From: Eledone cirrhosa
Taxonomy: Eukaryota > Mollusca > Cephalopoda > Octopoda > Eledonidae
Direction: 5' to 3'
Assembly: GCA_964016885.1 (NCBI GenBank)
Contig: OZ024742.1
Span: forward strand, 116,948,823 to 117,012,822
Length of the DNA: 64,000 bases
Under the pieces are notes generated by a model. The model made no database searches, was not told the DNA's origin, and was given only the letters and a program-made list of their open reading frames with translations. Within the stretch, counting starts at the first letter, position 1. Each line of letters opens with the position of its first letter. Positions 32,515-41,889 of the stretch are shown here, piece after piece. Both the position numbers and the translations under genes were made by a program.

Positions 32515-35500
32515 AATGACCATGCTGTAAAATGGAGGGGTAGAGAGGGCCCTTGAGTCTAGTAAGACATCCTCTCTAGTGCTGGTGGCACAAATAAAAG
32601 CACCCAGTCCATGCTGTAAAGTGGCGCTGGTGTTAGGAAGGGCATCCAACCAGTGTATCAATGCCAAAAAGCTTATCAGCACAGCAACAAAACAGCATAG
32701 AAAAATATGAAGACGTCGCATCTCAGAGTTGCAACACTTAATGTTGGCACTCTCAGAGGTAGGTCTGCTGAAATAGCGGAGATGCTGGAGAGAAGGCAGG
32801 TGGATGTGTGCTGCGTGCAAGAGGTGAGATGGAGGGGTGCCTCTGCGAGACTAGTCGTAGGCAAGCGTCTTAGCTATAAGCTATTCTGGGTAGGTAAGGA
32901 TGATGGGTTAGGGGGAGTAGGCATTTTCCTGGCTGAGAAATGGATCAATAAGACAATAGAGGTAGTTCGAGTTAGTAATCGAATAATTAAGCTTAGATTA
33001 GTTGTAGGTAGGAGACTACTGACAATCATCTCGGTCTATGCTCCCCAAGCAGGCCTAGGCAAAGATGAGAAAGACTGCTTTTATGAGCAACTTTTGCAAA
33101 CAACCACAATGACAGAGGACGGAGACATCGTTATGCTAGCAGGAGACTTCAATGGTCATGTTGGACAGCTCCAGGATGGTTACACTGGGGTACATGGTGG
33201 GCACGGTTACGGTTCAAGAAATGAAGAAGGAGTGAGACTTCTTGAATTTTGTGATGCAAGTACATTGACTATTTGCAACACAAACTTCCAGAAACCTGCC
33301 AATCACCTAATAACCTACAAATCTGGTGAGCACATAAGCCAGATTGACTTCCTGCTAGTTAGGCAGCGGGACAGGCAGATAGTGTCTAATACCAAGGCAT
33401 ACCCTGGGGAAGAATGTACCCCACAGCATAGGTTAGTTGTTAGTGATATCTCAGTAAGCAAGAGATGGAATGAGACATATAGGAAGGTGTGGAGAAGAAA
33501 GGTCTGGAAGCTAAAAGACCTTTCACTAAAATTCAAATTTAGGAAAGCCCTTCAAGATGTATATGACGAAAAAGAAGACGATTTAGAGACGTATGACATA
33601 GATAATAACTGGAAGTTCTTACGTGACAACTTGCTGAAGGCTACTGATGAAACCTGTGGCTGGAGCAGAGCTCCAACCAGACAGAGAGTGACCTGGTGGT
33701 GGAACAGCAGTGTAGATAAGGCTATTAGAGACAAAAGACTAGCATGGAAGGCTTGGAATAAGGGTGGGAGTAGGGAAGAATATACAGCCACTAAGAGAGA
33801 AGCTAGACGTCAGGTGTACTTAGCACGCAGGGAGGCAGAGAGTAGGAGGTTTGCCAATGTTCTGCGACGGGAAGATCAGAGGCGTGCGGTGTTCCACATT
33901 GCAAGGCAGTGTGTCAATGCAAATCAGGATGTTGTTGGTGATAAATGTGTCCGGGATGATGCCGGTGTACTTAGTGTCACGAATGACCAGAAAAAGGAGG
34001 CCTGGAAATGTCATTATGAGAGACTGATGAATGTGGAGAACGAATGGGAGAGAGAGAAATTACCCTTGGTAGATCCGACAGAGGGACCAGCTATTGAGAT
34101 TGACGAATATAGGGTCCAAGAGGCGATTAGGGAAATGAAAAATGGTAAGGCGGCCGGACCATCGGGAATAGTTGCTGAGATGCTGAAGGCATCAGGGGAC
34201 GTAGGCACTAAACTGGTTGCACGCATAATCAATCAGGCTATATATGGTGGTGTCATACCCAAAGACTGGTGCAGCAGTATTCTCATAAATTGCTACAAAG
34301 GTAAAGGGGATGCTTTGGAGAGGAGCAATTATAGGGGTATAAAACTGATAGATCAGGTTATGAAAGTGGCAGAAAGGATTCTAGCACAACTAATTAGAGA
34401 AAGGGTCAAACTAGATGAGATGCAGTTTGGTTTTGTGCCTGGGAAGAGTACAACAGATGCCCTCTTCTTGGTGAGACAAATGCAAGAGAGGTTCTTAGAG
34501 AAGAATAAGCCACTATACTTAGCCTTTGTTGACCTAGAGAAGGCCTTTGATAGGGTACCCCGATCTGTCATCTGGTGGTCCCTAAGGAAGCTGGGTGTTG
34601 AGGAATGGCTTGTAAGGACAGTGCAAACTTTGTACAGAGGTACTCTCAGTAAAGTCAGGGTAGGAATGGAGTTTAGTGAGGAATTTCAGATACAAGTAGG
34701 AGTACATCAGGGTTCGGTCCTCAGCCCGCTCTTGTTCATTATAGTCCTCCAAGCCATAACAGAGGAGTTTAAGACTGGCTGTCCATGGGAACTTCTCTAT
34801 GCTGACGATCTGGCTCTTATGGCAGAATCAGTAGAGGAGCTAGAGAATAAATTCCGGCTATGGAAACAGCAGTTGGAAGCAAGAGGACTGAGAGTAAATC
34901 TAGCTAAGACAAAAGTGTTGATGAGTAGAAAAGAGGACAAAACCCTGATTCCGTCAGGGAAATGGCCATGTTCGATATGCAGAAAAGGAACTGGCATAAA
35001 TTCTATAAAATGCACACAATGTAGGTCCTGGGTACACAAGAGATGTAGCGGGATAGCAGGCAAACTAACAGGTAGGGAGAAATATGTATGCAGTAGATGT
35101 ACAGGGAAATTAGACAGTAGAAGTCGCACTGATAGACACATTTTTCAAATGCGAGAGGGCGCTATAGAAGTGGTGGATAGCTTCCGGTACCTAGGAGATC
35201 AGATTAGCATGGGAGGAGGGTGTTCCGAGGCCATAGTATCTAGAATAAGGACGGGTTGGAAGAAGTTTAGGGAGCTGCTTCCTCTGTTGACGAAGAAGGG
35301 TTTCTCCCTGCGTACGAAAGGCCGGTTGTATGATGCCTGTGTGAGGAGCGCGATGCTGCATGGTAGTGAGACATGGGCAGCTACCGCAGAAGATATGCGA
35401 CGGCTGGAGAGAAATGAGGCAAGCATGCTCCGTTGGATGTGCAGTGTAAATGTGCGTGAACGACCCAGCATAAATGTGTTGAGAGAGAAACTGTGTCTGA

Positions 35501-35798
35501 GAGGGATAGAATGTAGTGTACGGGAGAGGAGACTGAGGTGGTATGGACATGTGATGCGCATGGAGGATGACCGATGGGTGAAGAAGTGCCAGGAAATGCC
35601 AGTTGAAGGAAGACGTGGTAGAGGTAGACCACGAAAAACATGGGCGGAGGTGGTGAGAACAGACCTCAGATCATTGAAGCTCACGGTGGAGATGACGAGG
35701 GACCGTGACGAGTGGAGAGATGCTGTGCTGAATAAGACCCGTCCCACCCTTGCAAGCAGGGAAAAGCGGACGTAAAATGATGATGATGATGATGATGA

Positions 35799-35801
<3 letters not shown>
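32515..35801 (+). mobile_element. Apparently intact non-LTR retrotransposon (LINE)
   Basis: A ~190-nt 5' leader, one uninterrupted ORF of 1022 codons, then an immediate (ATG)n tail (35777-35801) that runs into (TA)n. Gene order APE, RT, zinc finger, C-terminal tail in a single ORF with a microsatellite 3' end and no poly(A) resembles RTE-like LINEs; clade assignment is inference. The leader at 32585-32655 is homologous to the 3' UTR of LINE subfamily B (GGTGTTAGGAAGGGCATCCA). No stop or frameshift in 3 kb means a recent insertion. Target-site duplications cannot be judged against the low-complexity flanks. Confidence 0.9.
32707..35775 (+). CDS. LINE polyprotein: AP endonuclease, reverse transcriptase, PHD-like finger
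   Basis: 1022 residues. APE domain ~1-245: N12, QEVRW with E39, GDFN with D147 and N149, IDFLL with D214, and H241 in PQHRLV where the family usually has SDH. Linker ~250-440, rich in basic helices. RT ~455-720: GVIPKDWCSSILINCYKGKGD, YRGIKLIDQVMKV, FGFVPGKSTTDALF, motif A FVDLEKAFDR (D609), motif B GVHQGSVLSPLLF (~665), motif C YADD (698-701). PHD-like zinc finger ~755-797: CSIC, CTQC, HKRC, CSRC pattern. C-terminal tail with RYLGDQIS, LHGSETW, GHVMRM and GRPRKTW blocks. It would nick target DNA and prime reverse transcription of its own RNA. All catalytic residues are present, so activity is plausible. ATG 32707 is chosen because the APE motif starts 8 codons later. Confidence 0.93.
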   Translation: MKTSHLRVATLNVGTLRGRSAEIAEMLERRQVDVCCVQEVRWRGASARLVVGKRLSYKLFWVGKDDGLGGVGIFLAEKWINKTIEVVRVSNRIIKLRLVVGRRLLTIISVYAPQAGLGKDEKDCFYEQLLQTTTMTEDGDIVMLAGDFNGHVGQLQDGYTGVHGGHGYGSRNEEGVRLLEFCDASTLTICNTNFQKPANHLITYKSGEHISQIDFLLVRQRDRQIVSNTKAYPGEECTPQHRLVVSDISVSKRWNETYRKVWRRKVWKLKDLSLKFKFRKALQDVYDEKEDDLETYDIDNNWKFLRDNLLKATDETCGWSRAPTRQRVTWWWNSSVDKAIRDKRLAWKAWNKGGSREEYTATKREARRQVYLARREAESRRFANVLRREDQRRAVFHIARQCVNANQDVVGDKCVRDDAGVLSVTNDQKKEAWKCHYERLMNVENEWEREKLPLVDPTEGPAIEIDEYRVQEAIREMKNGKAAGPSGIVAEMLKASGDVGTKLVARIINQAIYGGVIPKDWCSSILINCYKGKGDALERSNYRGIKLIDQVMKVAERILAQLIRERVKLDEMQFGFVPGKSTTDALFLVRQMQERFLEKNKPLYLAFVDLEKAFDRVPRSVIWWSLRKLGVEEWLVRTVQTLYRGTLSKVRVGMEFSEEFQIQVGVHQGSVLSPLLFIIVLQAITEEFKTGCPWELLYADDLALMAESVEELENKFRLWKQQLEARGLRVNLAKTKVLMSRKEDKTLIPSGKWPCSICRKGTGINSIKCTQCRSWVHKRCSGIAGKLTGREKYVCSRCTGKLDSRSRTDRHIFQMREGAIEVVDSFRYLGDQISMGGGCSEAIVSRIRTGWKKFRELLPLLTKKGFSLRTKGRLYDACVRSAMLHGSETWAATAEDMRRLERNEASMLRWMCSVNVRERPSINVLREKLCLRGIECSVRERRLRWYGHVMRMEDDRWVKKCQEMPVEGRRGRGRPRKTWAEVVRTDLRSLKLTVEMTRDRDEWRDAVLNKTRPTLASREKRT

Positions 35802-35842
<41 letters not shown>

Positions 35843-36652
35843 TAGACAGAGATAGAGGATATCTGTGTGTATGGTGACTCATAAGATACTAACCAGACTG
35901 TCTCATCTCACAAATATTTTAATTATAAAATGATGCAGTTAACACTGCAAAATTGAGTTGGCCAAACTGCAATAGTGGTTTAATTATAAAATGTTGTGGC
36001 TAAGACACAGCAAAACTGAATTGGCTAAGCTGCAATAGTAGTTGTATTCTCTTGAATGCACAATTTCAAAAAATAAAAATAAGAGATTTTTCTATTTTAC
36101 ATCAATGCTAGAAGAAACTCTATAAAAAATATTATTTAAGTAACAAATCTAGTGTTATCTCAAAGATAAAACTTTCTATGCTTCAATTATCAAAAACTCT
36201 TGTTATCAAATTCATAATATTTTTTACCTTCAGATAATCTGTCAAAGTTTCATATCAATATGGTGATATTTTTTTCCCAGACCTCTCTCTTTCTCTCTCT
36301 CATGCTATCCATCATTTTCTTCCCCTCTCTTTCTCTCTCTCTCATGATTTATGTCTATTGCTCTTCATATCTTGTGCTCTCCTTCTCTTATTCCTTCTTT
36401 TCTGCTCTCTTTCCATCTCTTGCTCATCCTCTCATATTCTTTATCTCACTGATGGATGAAATGTAAAATTCACATTTATAAAAATATTTCTGTATCAGGT
36501 TATATATATTCAGCAATTTCTATGATTATATGTATAGTCTTATGTCTGACATGAAGAAGTATTTCTACGATCAGGGGCAGTCCATCAATGATCTAAAAAT
36601 ATTTTAGGGGTATCTAGTACATGATTCTTTAATGGGTTCTTTCTTTATTTAA
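35802..36652. other. (TA)n then non-coding; (CT)n patches
   Basis: TA repeat to 35840; a short direct repeat (AATTATAAAATG.TG...ACTGAATTGGC type) at 35920-36040; TCTCTCTTTCTCTC patches at 36282-36440. No gene. Confidence 0.55.
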
Positions 36653-36873
36653 CCCTTTAGCATTTACATTATTTTATATTTGCTATTATATTTTCATGGT
36701 AAAGGCTTTACCTCATATAATTATCTCACATAATATCGATTCTATGAGATTTTGATATTATATATTTTGAGAACAATACCTTAACGTAAGTATAAGCAGC
36801 CAGTTATGGCCAGTTTGAACAGATAGGAGTGAGGGAATTCTGGCCTGATATGGCCGGTTTAAATGCAAAAGGG
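36653..36873. mobile_element. piggyBac-type MITE
   Basis: CCCTTTAGCATTTA ... TAAATGCAAAAGGG between TTAA duplications (36649-36652, 36874-36877). 221 bp, no ORF. The reverse-oriented sister copy at 51099-51291 shares the internal TTAAGGTATTGTTCTC-type sequence. Confidence 0.75.
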
Positions 36874-36877
36874 TTAA

Positions 36878-37750
36878 GATGGTAGGATGTAACTGCTATT
36901 TATGATAGGCCAAGAGACAATATAGAGGTTCCCTGATTAACTTGCTTCTATGATTGGTAAATATTATGGCAATCAAAGACAACATTGAACAGAGAGAACT
37001 ATTTAGCCTTGTCAAGAATATGACAATATCTCTAGTGTTTGTGCCATGATAAAATAAATTTAGTACACCCTGTAAACTCTTTAGTATTAGGAAGGGTATC
37101 CAGCCAGAAAAAAACATACCAAAATTCGAACATATGATGGTATTCTGAACCTTCTAGAATAATGGTAACTCTATCTAGGACCATATTGACCCATCAAACA
37201 CAAGCCAGAATTGAAAATGAACTTAGAAATGATGATGATAACCATATTGTTGTTAACCAATTGAAATGTCATAATAATATTTATGTTATAATGAAACTTG
37301 TGTATATGCAGTATAGGACATATTGTTATTAAATGGGTTAAATTAAACCAATCAAACAAGAAAAATGAAGGATAGAAATTTAAATATATGCTGTATTGCT
37401 GACAATAGCATCAGTGATAAATGTATGAGCAAACAAAATTGCATTTCTGAAGAATGGAAGAATAGCATTTGTTGTTTAAACTTTTTGTCACAGAATTTTG
37501 ATATTTTCTTCAATTTCTATAATTATTTTCGCTTTATTTACTGCTAATCTTGTCATGTGAGATTGTTTGTTGAGCTTAAATATTATTCTCCAAACTGCTT
37601 ATGCATCAACATTATGCAGCTAATATTTATCTTTTGACAAGATATTCATGGCAGTAATAATATATGATAGTTCAAGCCAATGAGGGAGCCTCTATGCTAG
37701 AAATGGCAGCCAAATTCCACCGTATTATGTAGAGAATCTAATCAAATATA
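36878..37750. other. Non-coding; old LINE 3' UTR scrap and recurrent repeat
   Basis: 37060-37110 retains TTAGGAAGGGTATCCAGCC from LINE 3' UTRs. 37690-37740 carries AGAAATGGCAGCCAAATTCC, shared with 2905 and 60735. No gene. Confidence 0.5.
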
Positions 37751-37751
37751 C

Positions 37752-37785
<34 letters not shown>
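37751..37785. repeat. (TA)n tract
   Basis: TA repeat directly before the hairpin repeat. Confidence 0.9.
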
Positions 37786-37975
37786 GAACGAGTAGGACAC
37801 CGACGGCTGAGCTCAAGCCGTTTCGACGGCTAATTCTGGACTAAAAAAAAAACGGCCTGAGCTCAGCCGTCGGGGTCCTACTCGTTCCTATTACCCACTC
37901 TACTACCCTAAGTATTAAGTACTTTGGTGCGTTATGGTCCATCTGGTTCCTTACCACATTTCCTTCGTTATATGT
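37786..37975 (+). repeat. PLE-associated terminal hairpin repeat, copy 3
   Basis: GAACGAGTAGGACACCGACG and its complement at 37866-37886 form a long stem around CGTTTCGACGGC...ACGGCC, followed by CCCACTCTACTACCCTAAGT, TACTTTGGTGCGTTATGGTC and GGTTCCTTACC. Matches copies 1 and 2. Confidence 0.72.
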
Positions 37976-37985
37976 ATATATATAT

Positions 37986-38262
37986 ATTAATTCCAAATAT
38001 TAACAAAATAGATATTCTTGTGATCAATTATATTTTATTATACATATTTCAGAGGTACTGAATTAAGTTCAACAGTACGTCCTCATCAGATAAAATAAAA
38101 TGATACATGCCATAGCCTCTACCATGTCAGGGTATATCATGTATCATTTTATTTTATCTGATGCGGACGTACTTTTGAACTTAATTCAGAACCTCTGAAA
38201 TATGTATAATAAAATATAATTGATCACAAGAATATCTATTTTGTTAATATTTAGAATTAATA
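37986..38262. mobile_element. 277-bp foldback carrying hammerhead motifs in both arms
   Basis: Arms 37986-38109 and 38138-38262 are ~124-bp inverted copies with few mismatches, around a 28-nt centre. The left arm on the minus strand encodes a hammerhead with intact core; the right arm on the plus strand encodes the same motif with CUGAUGC instead of CUGAUGA. No ORF. (TA)n lies on the left. Confidence 0.75.
38031..38097 (-). ncRNA. Hammerhead ribozyme with extended helix II
   Basis: Minus strand: helix I UAUUUUAU (38097-38090) pairs with AUAAAAUA (38038-38031), 8 bp. Core CUGAUGA at 38089-38083. Helix II: GGA.GUACUG with CAGUAC.UCU around a 12-nt loop, one C-C mismatch. GAAA at 38050-38047. 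Helix III AUA-UG-UAU. Position 17 is A38039. All invariant residues are present. AT-rich helix I and the mismatch make activity less certain than for 25254-25300. Confidence 0.65.
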
Positions 38263-38354
38263 TTAATAACTCTGGAAAATATTTTTTGTAGAGTGCTTCC
38301 AATCTATTGTAAAACTCATTCTTTGATGTATTCATTGAATCTTGTTTAACTCTT

Positions 38355-38363
38355 AAATATATA

Positions 38364-38428
<65 letters not shown>
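38355..38428. repeat. (TA)n tract
   Basis: Pure TA repeat. Confidence 0.9.
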
Positions 38429-38807
38429 CACTCAATTGCTTTAACTTGAGTATCTATATTTAATCAAAGCCAACCATGAACTCAAACTAATGTTAAGTAT
38501 ATCCTTACATTTAAGACATCTACTATTCACTATGCCCCAACCCTCCCGGCAAAACAACCACCAACCTCACCAAGTGAGCTACATTATTTAAAAGTAATTG
38601 TTGATTGATTTATGCTGTTACCATTAGCCACTACATAATTGCAGTTGTTGTTGTTACTCTACATATTTCTACAGCCCTCAGAGCACACTTGCGTTTGGCA
38701 GCAGAAAATGTTTGTAGGGTGCCTCTTTTCAGTGCCATTACTGATAGCATCTGAAGTCACATGACAGCAAAGCAAACTTGTTAACTGCATACTTGTTAAC
38801 TACCATA
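38429..38807. other. No gene recognised
   Basis: Non-repetitive by eye; may include 5' parts of the LINE tail that follows. Confidence 0.45.
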
Positions 38808-39216
38808 CTCTGAGCGCCTTGCTTCCTTGGGCATGGATACATTGAAGCTCCGACGCCTGGCAACTGACTTGGTAAACACCCACAAAATTGTTAACCATGT
38901 TGCCAACAACAACCCTGAGTACCGTTTTGATTTCCATGTGTCTAACACATGTGGACATACCCACAAAGTAAGAAAACAGCACAGTTCCCATGACTTTTGG
39001 AAACATTTTTTCACGCTCAGAGTTGCTGAAGCATGGAACAAACCTGCATCAGTTGTTAGCTGTCGAGACACTGCATCCTTTAAGGCCTCCATGCTTCCCG
39101 AAATCCACCAACATGTACTTCCCTGACATTTGTACTATACATACACCTTTGACGAGTTGTAGTGCACCTGAGCACTTTACACAATAATTTCATTATTATT
39201 ATTATTATATTATTAT
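38808..39216 (+). pseudogene. C-terminal tail of a CR1/L2-like LINE with (ATT)n end
   Basis: Reads SERLASLGMDTLKLRRLATDLVNTHKIVNHVANN...NTCGHTHKVRK...FWKHFFTLRVAEAWNKPASVVSCRDTASFKASMLPEI, to a stop at 39126. The pattern Y.ERL..L...L..RR...DL...KI......RGH..K....FF..RV...WN.LP..VV...S...FK is the conserved tail of CR1/L2-type and related RT proteins. The 3' UTR is short and ends in ATTATTATT at 39188-39216, as expected for a LINE 3' terminus. Heavily 5'-truncated; RT absent. Confidence 0.72.
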
Positions 39217-39339
39217 AACCATGCTGGCTTCTATATAGATATATATAAAAAAGAAGTTAGTTTCTCCCAACACTGGAGGGTTATCAGATTAGTGAAAATA
39301 CCAGTATCCTTGATGTTCAAATGACTAAGAGTACAAGAA

Positions 39340-39535
39340 TCTCTCTCAAGATGACACCTGTCTATAATAGGTTTAACACCTCACTACTGCTGGTACTCAT
39401 TTTCAGCTGAGTATATATTGTGAAAGGAAATGTTTTGCTCAAGAACACAATTCGCCACCCAATCAAGGAATCGAACCCACAGGATTATGATCGTAAGCCT
39501 AACACCTTAACCTCAACTCTATGCACCTTCATACA
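39340..39535 (-). mobile_element. tRNA-derived SINE, second cephalopod family
   Basis: The reverse complement reads GTGCATAGAGTTGAGGTTAAGGTGTTAGGC (A-box) ... GTGGGTTCGATTCC (B-box) ... GTGTTCTTGAGCAAAACATT ... CTCAGCTGAAAATGAGTACC. Internal pol III boxes are intact by eye. This differs from the GTGGATTGGCAG-type SINEs elsewhere in the window. Confidence 0.75.
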
Positions 39536-40960
39536 TATATACATATGCTGTATTTAAAATTCATATTTATCAAATTGAAATATGCTTTTTAGAATATAAT
39601 AGACATTTAAGTTACCTAAATAAATTTAAGGACAGTGCTCACCCTTTTCATTTTCACATTAATCTTAGATGTTGAAAGTAAGAAAAAGATTGTGACATTT
39701 GAAAGGATGAGTTATAAAAAAATATTTTGCATTTTATATACTGGACATTGAAATAATGAGTGTGTTAAGACTGAACCATCCTTAAATAGGGTAAAATGAA
39801 GGGGATTGGCCATGTAACATAACACCCTGCTTTAAGTGAATATGGTCATGCATGAACAAGCACCAGTAAAAGAGGTATTAGAAGACCATGAAGCAGGAGG
39901 TGGTGAACAAAATCAAGAAATGGACTCTTGCTGTGCACCTATGGTGTTGTTGGGCTACAATTGTAACGCCACTTATTTTATCTATATATTATTTTATTTT
40001 CCTTGCTCAGGATTTTTTTTTAATCAAAATTACTTTTCTTTTATTCTAAAGTGTTTTTGTCTCTATTTGATCTTTGAAATTCTTGACTTTGTAATAGCAG
40101 AAGATTGTATAATGATTCAAGTTGCAAACATTTTGTCATGCTATACAATGGTCATTAATATTTTAATGTAGCGCAGACAATTGTTATTGTACTATGAATA
40201 AAAATTATTCCTTTCTTTACATAACACTGATGCTTTCACCATAGTAAATGCTTGTTAATCATACTGGGAATATTTTGCAAGTTTCCATTACTATTGTTCA
40301 CACTACACTAATTAATTTTAATACAAGTGAAAACCAGTTTTACTTTTTTCATTTTCTTTTTTATAAGTCTTCATTTTTTTGTTTCATTCTAAATTATAGA
40401 ATTCTTTTTTTTTTTTTTATTTTGAATTATTTCATGTGGTGTTTTTTAAGACATTGGAAGACAAGAAAAGGAAAAAATGATTATATTTCAAGAAGTCAGG
40501 ACAATATAATTTTTACAAAAAGAAAATATATCTTGTGTTATTGATTAAGAAAAATCTTACACCACAGAACATTCAATGCATAACAAAGCATTTATATTTA
40601 TTTGTATAAGATTTAAGCCACACAGCTTGTTTAGAATTTATATTTCAAACAAAATTATGTACATGTGTGTATATATATATATATATATATATCTTCATTA
40701 TTGTTTATCTTCTATTTTCAACACTAGCATGGTTTAAACCGGTTGTCCCATTTGCTTTTTGTTGTGTCACTTACATACATAGTTATAGCAATATATTATT
40801 ATCTTGTCTGTTGGGCAGAGCTGAGATCTACTGTTCAACTGAGAATGTGCAATTTGTTGTTTAGTGTTATTCTTTATTTTTTCTGCTTACATACTTCTAT
40901 GTCAGCACCTCTCACGGCATTGTATATTTCACTCTAACACTTCTGCCAATAAATAAACCT
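39536..40960. other. No gene recognised
   Basis: AT-rich, T homopolymers at 40405-40420 and TA at 40670-40692. A 111-codon frame at 39836-40171 is hydrophobic low-complexity and not convincing. Confidence 0.5.
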
Positions 40961-40961
40961 G

Positions 40962-41102
40962 TGCTGGTACATTATTTGGGACCCAAAAGAAAAAAAAAAA
41001 CAAAGTTGGTTTAATGGGATTAGAACTTAGAGCATATAGGACCAAAACAAATACCACAAGGCATTTTTTCTAATGCACAAGCAACTCTGCTAATTCACTA
41101 CC
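40962..41102 (-). mobile_element. tRNA-derived SINE
   Basis: Reverse complement: GTGAATTAGCAGAGTTGCTTGTGCATTAG...ATGCCTTGTGGTATTTG...TCTAAGTTCTAATCCCATTA...CAACTTTG, the GTGGATTGGCAG-type SINE head and body. Confidence 0.7.
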
Positions 41103-41885
41103 TCTGCAGTTTTTAGCAGTTGAGAGAACATGTAGAGGTTCTTTCAATGGTTCATCTCTACCATATATTTTAAACTTTGGAAATTAAATTATTTTCTTAT
41201 CCAAGTTATGTAACATCAAGGAAGATATTAAGTTTTTTTTTCTTTTGTTTGTTGCATTTGTAGAGAAATTCTTTATAACTACATTTGTAAAATAAATTTG
41301 GAAATGTCAGCATTCTTATATAGATGTGTATGTATGTGTATTGGCATGGGAAAGCAGAAGTAAAAAAAATGATTATATAAGTATGCCTACATGTATGTTT
41401 GTATGTATGTTTATATATATATATATATATATATGCACATATAAATGCTGACAGTTACAATATATTACAAGCTTAGTTATTTCTCAGATTAAACTTTATT
41501 TTTTTAATATAAAATAAAATATTAAATAATGAAATTAGATTTTTTTTCCTAACAACGAAACAAGTAAGCCATAGATAAAATTCTTTATAGTGTTAAATTT
41601 CCAAATACCTTTTATTTTGTCTTTTTTTGTTTTCTTGAACATCATTCTTTCTTTTATTAGCTTTGGTTTGGTTTATCATTCTTCTTATTGACTTTGCTTT
41701 TTAAATTTGATTGGCAATAAATTTCAGTCATTCAGAACTTTTTTTGTTTATAAAATTTGATTGAATTACCTATTTGATTCACTTTTGTTTGCAATATAAT
41801 TATATCATATCTTTTGTCTTATGGGGCAGTTTCTGTGGAAGCTCTTTTGCAGTATAACAACAACAAATATTTTAAAGATATCTTC
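41103..41885. other. No gene recognised
   Basis: AT-rich with T runs; TA at 41413-41434. Confidence 0.5.
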
Positions 41886-41889
41886 TCTG

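Noticed and set aside
35199..35882. 227-codon open frame antisense to the LINE C-terminus
   Set aside because: Shadow of the sense coding sequence; similar antisense frames recur opposite every copy of this LINE (6588-7129, 55539-55781, 57851-58135).
39836..40171. 111-codon open frame
   Set aside because: AT-driven hydrophobic composition, no domain, no conserved context.
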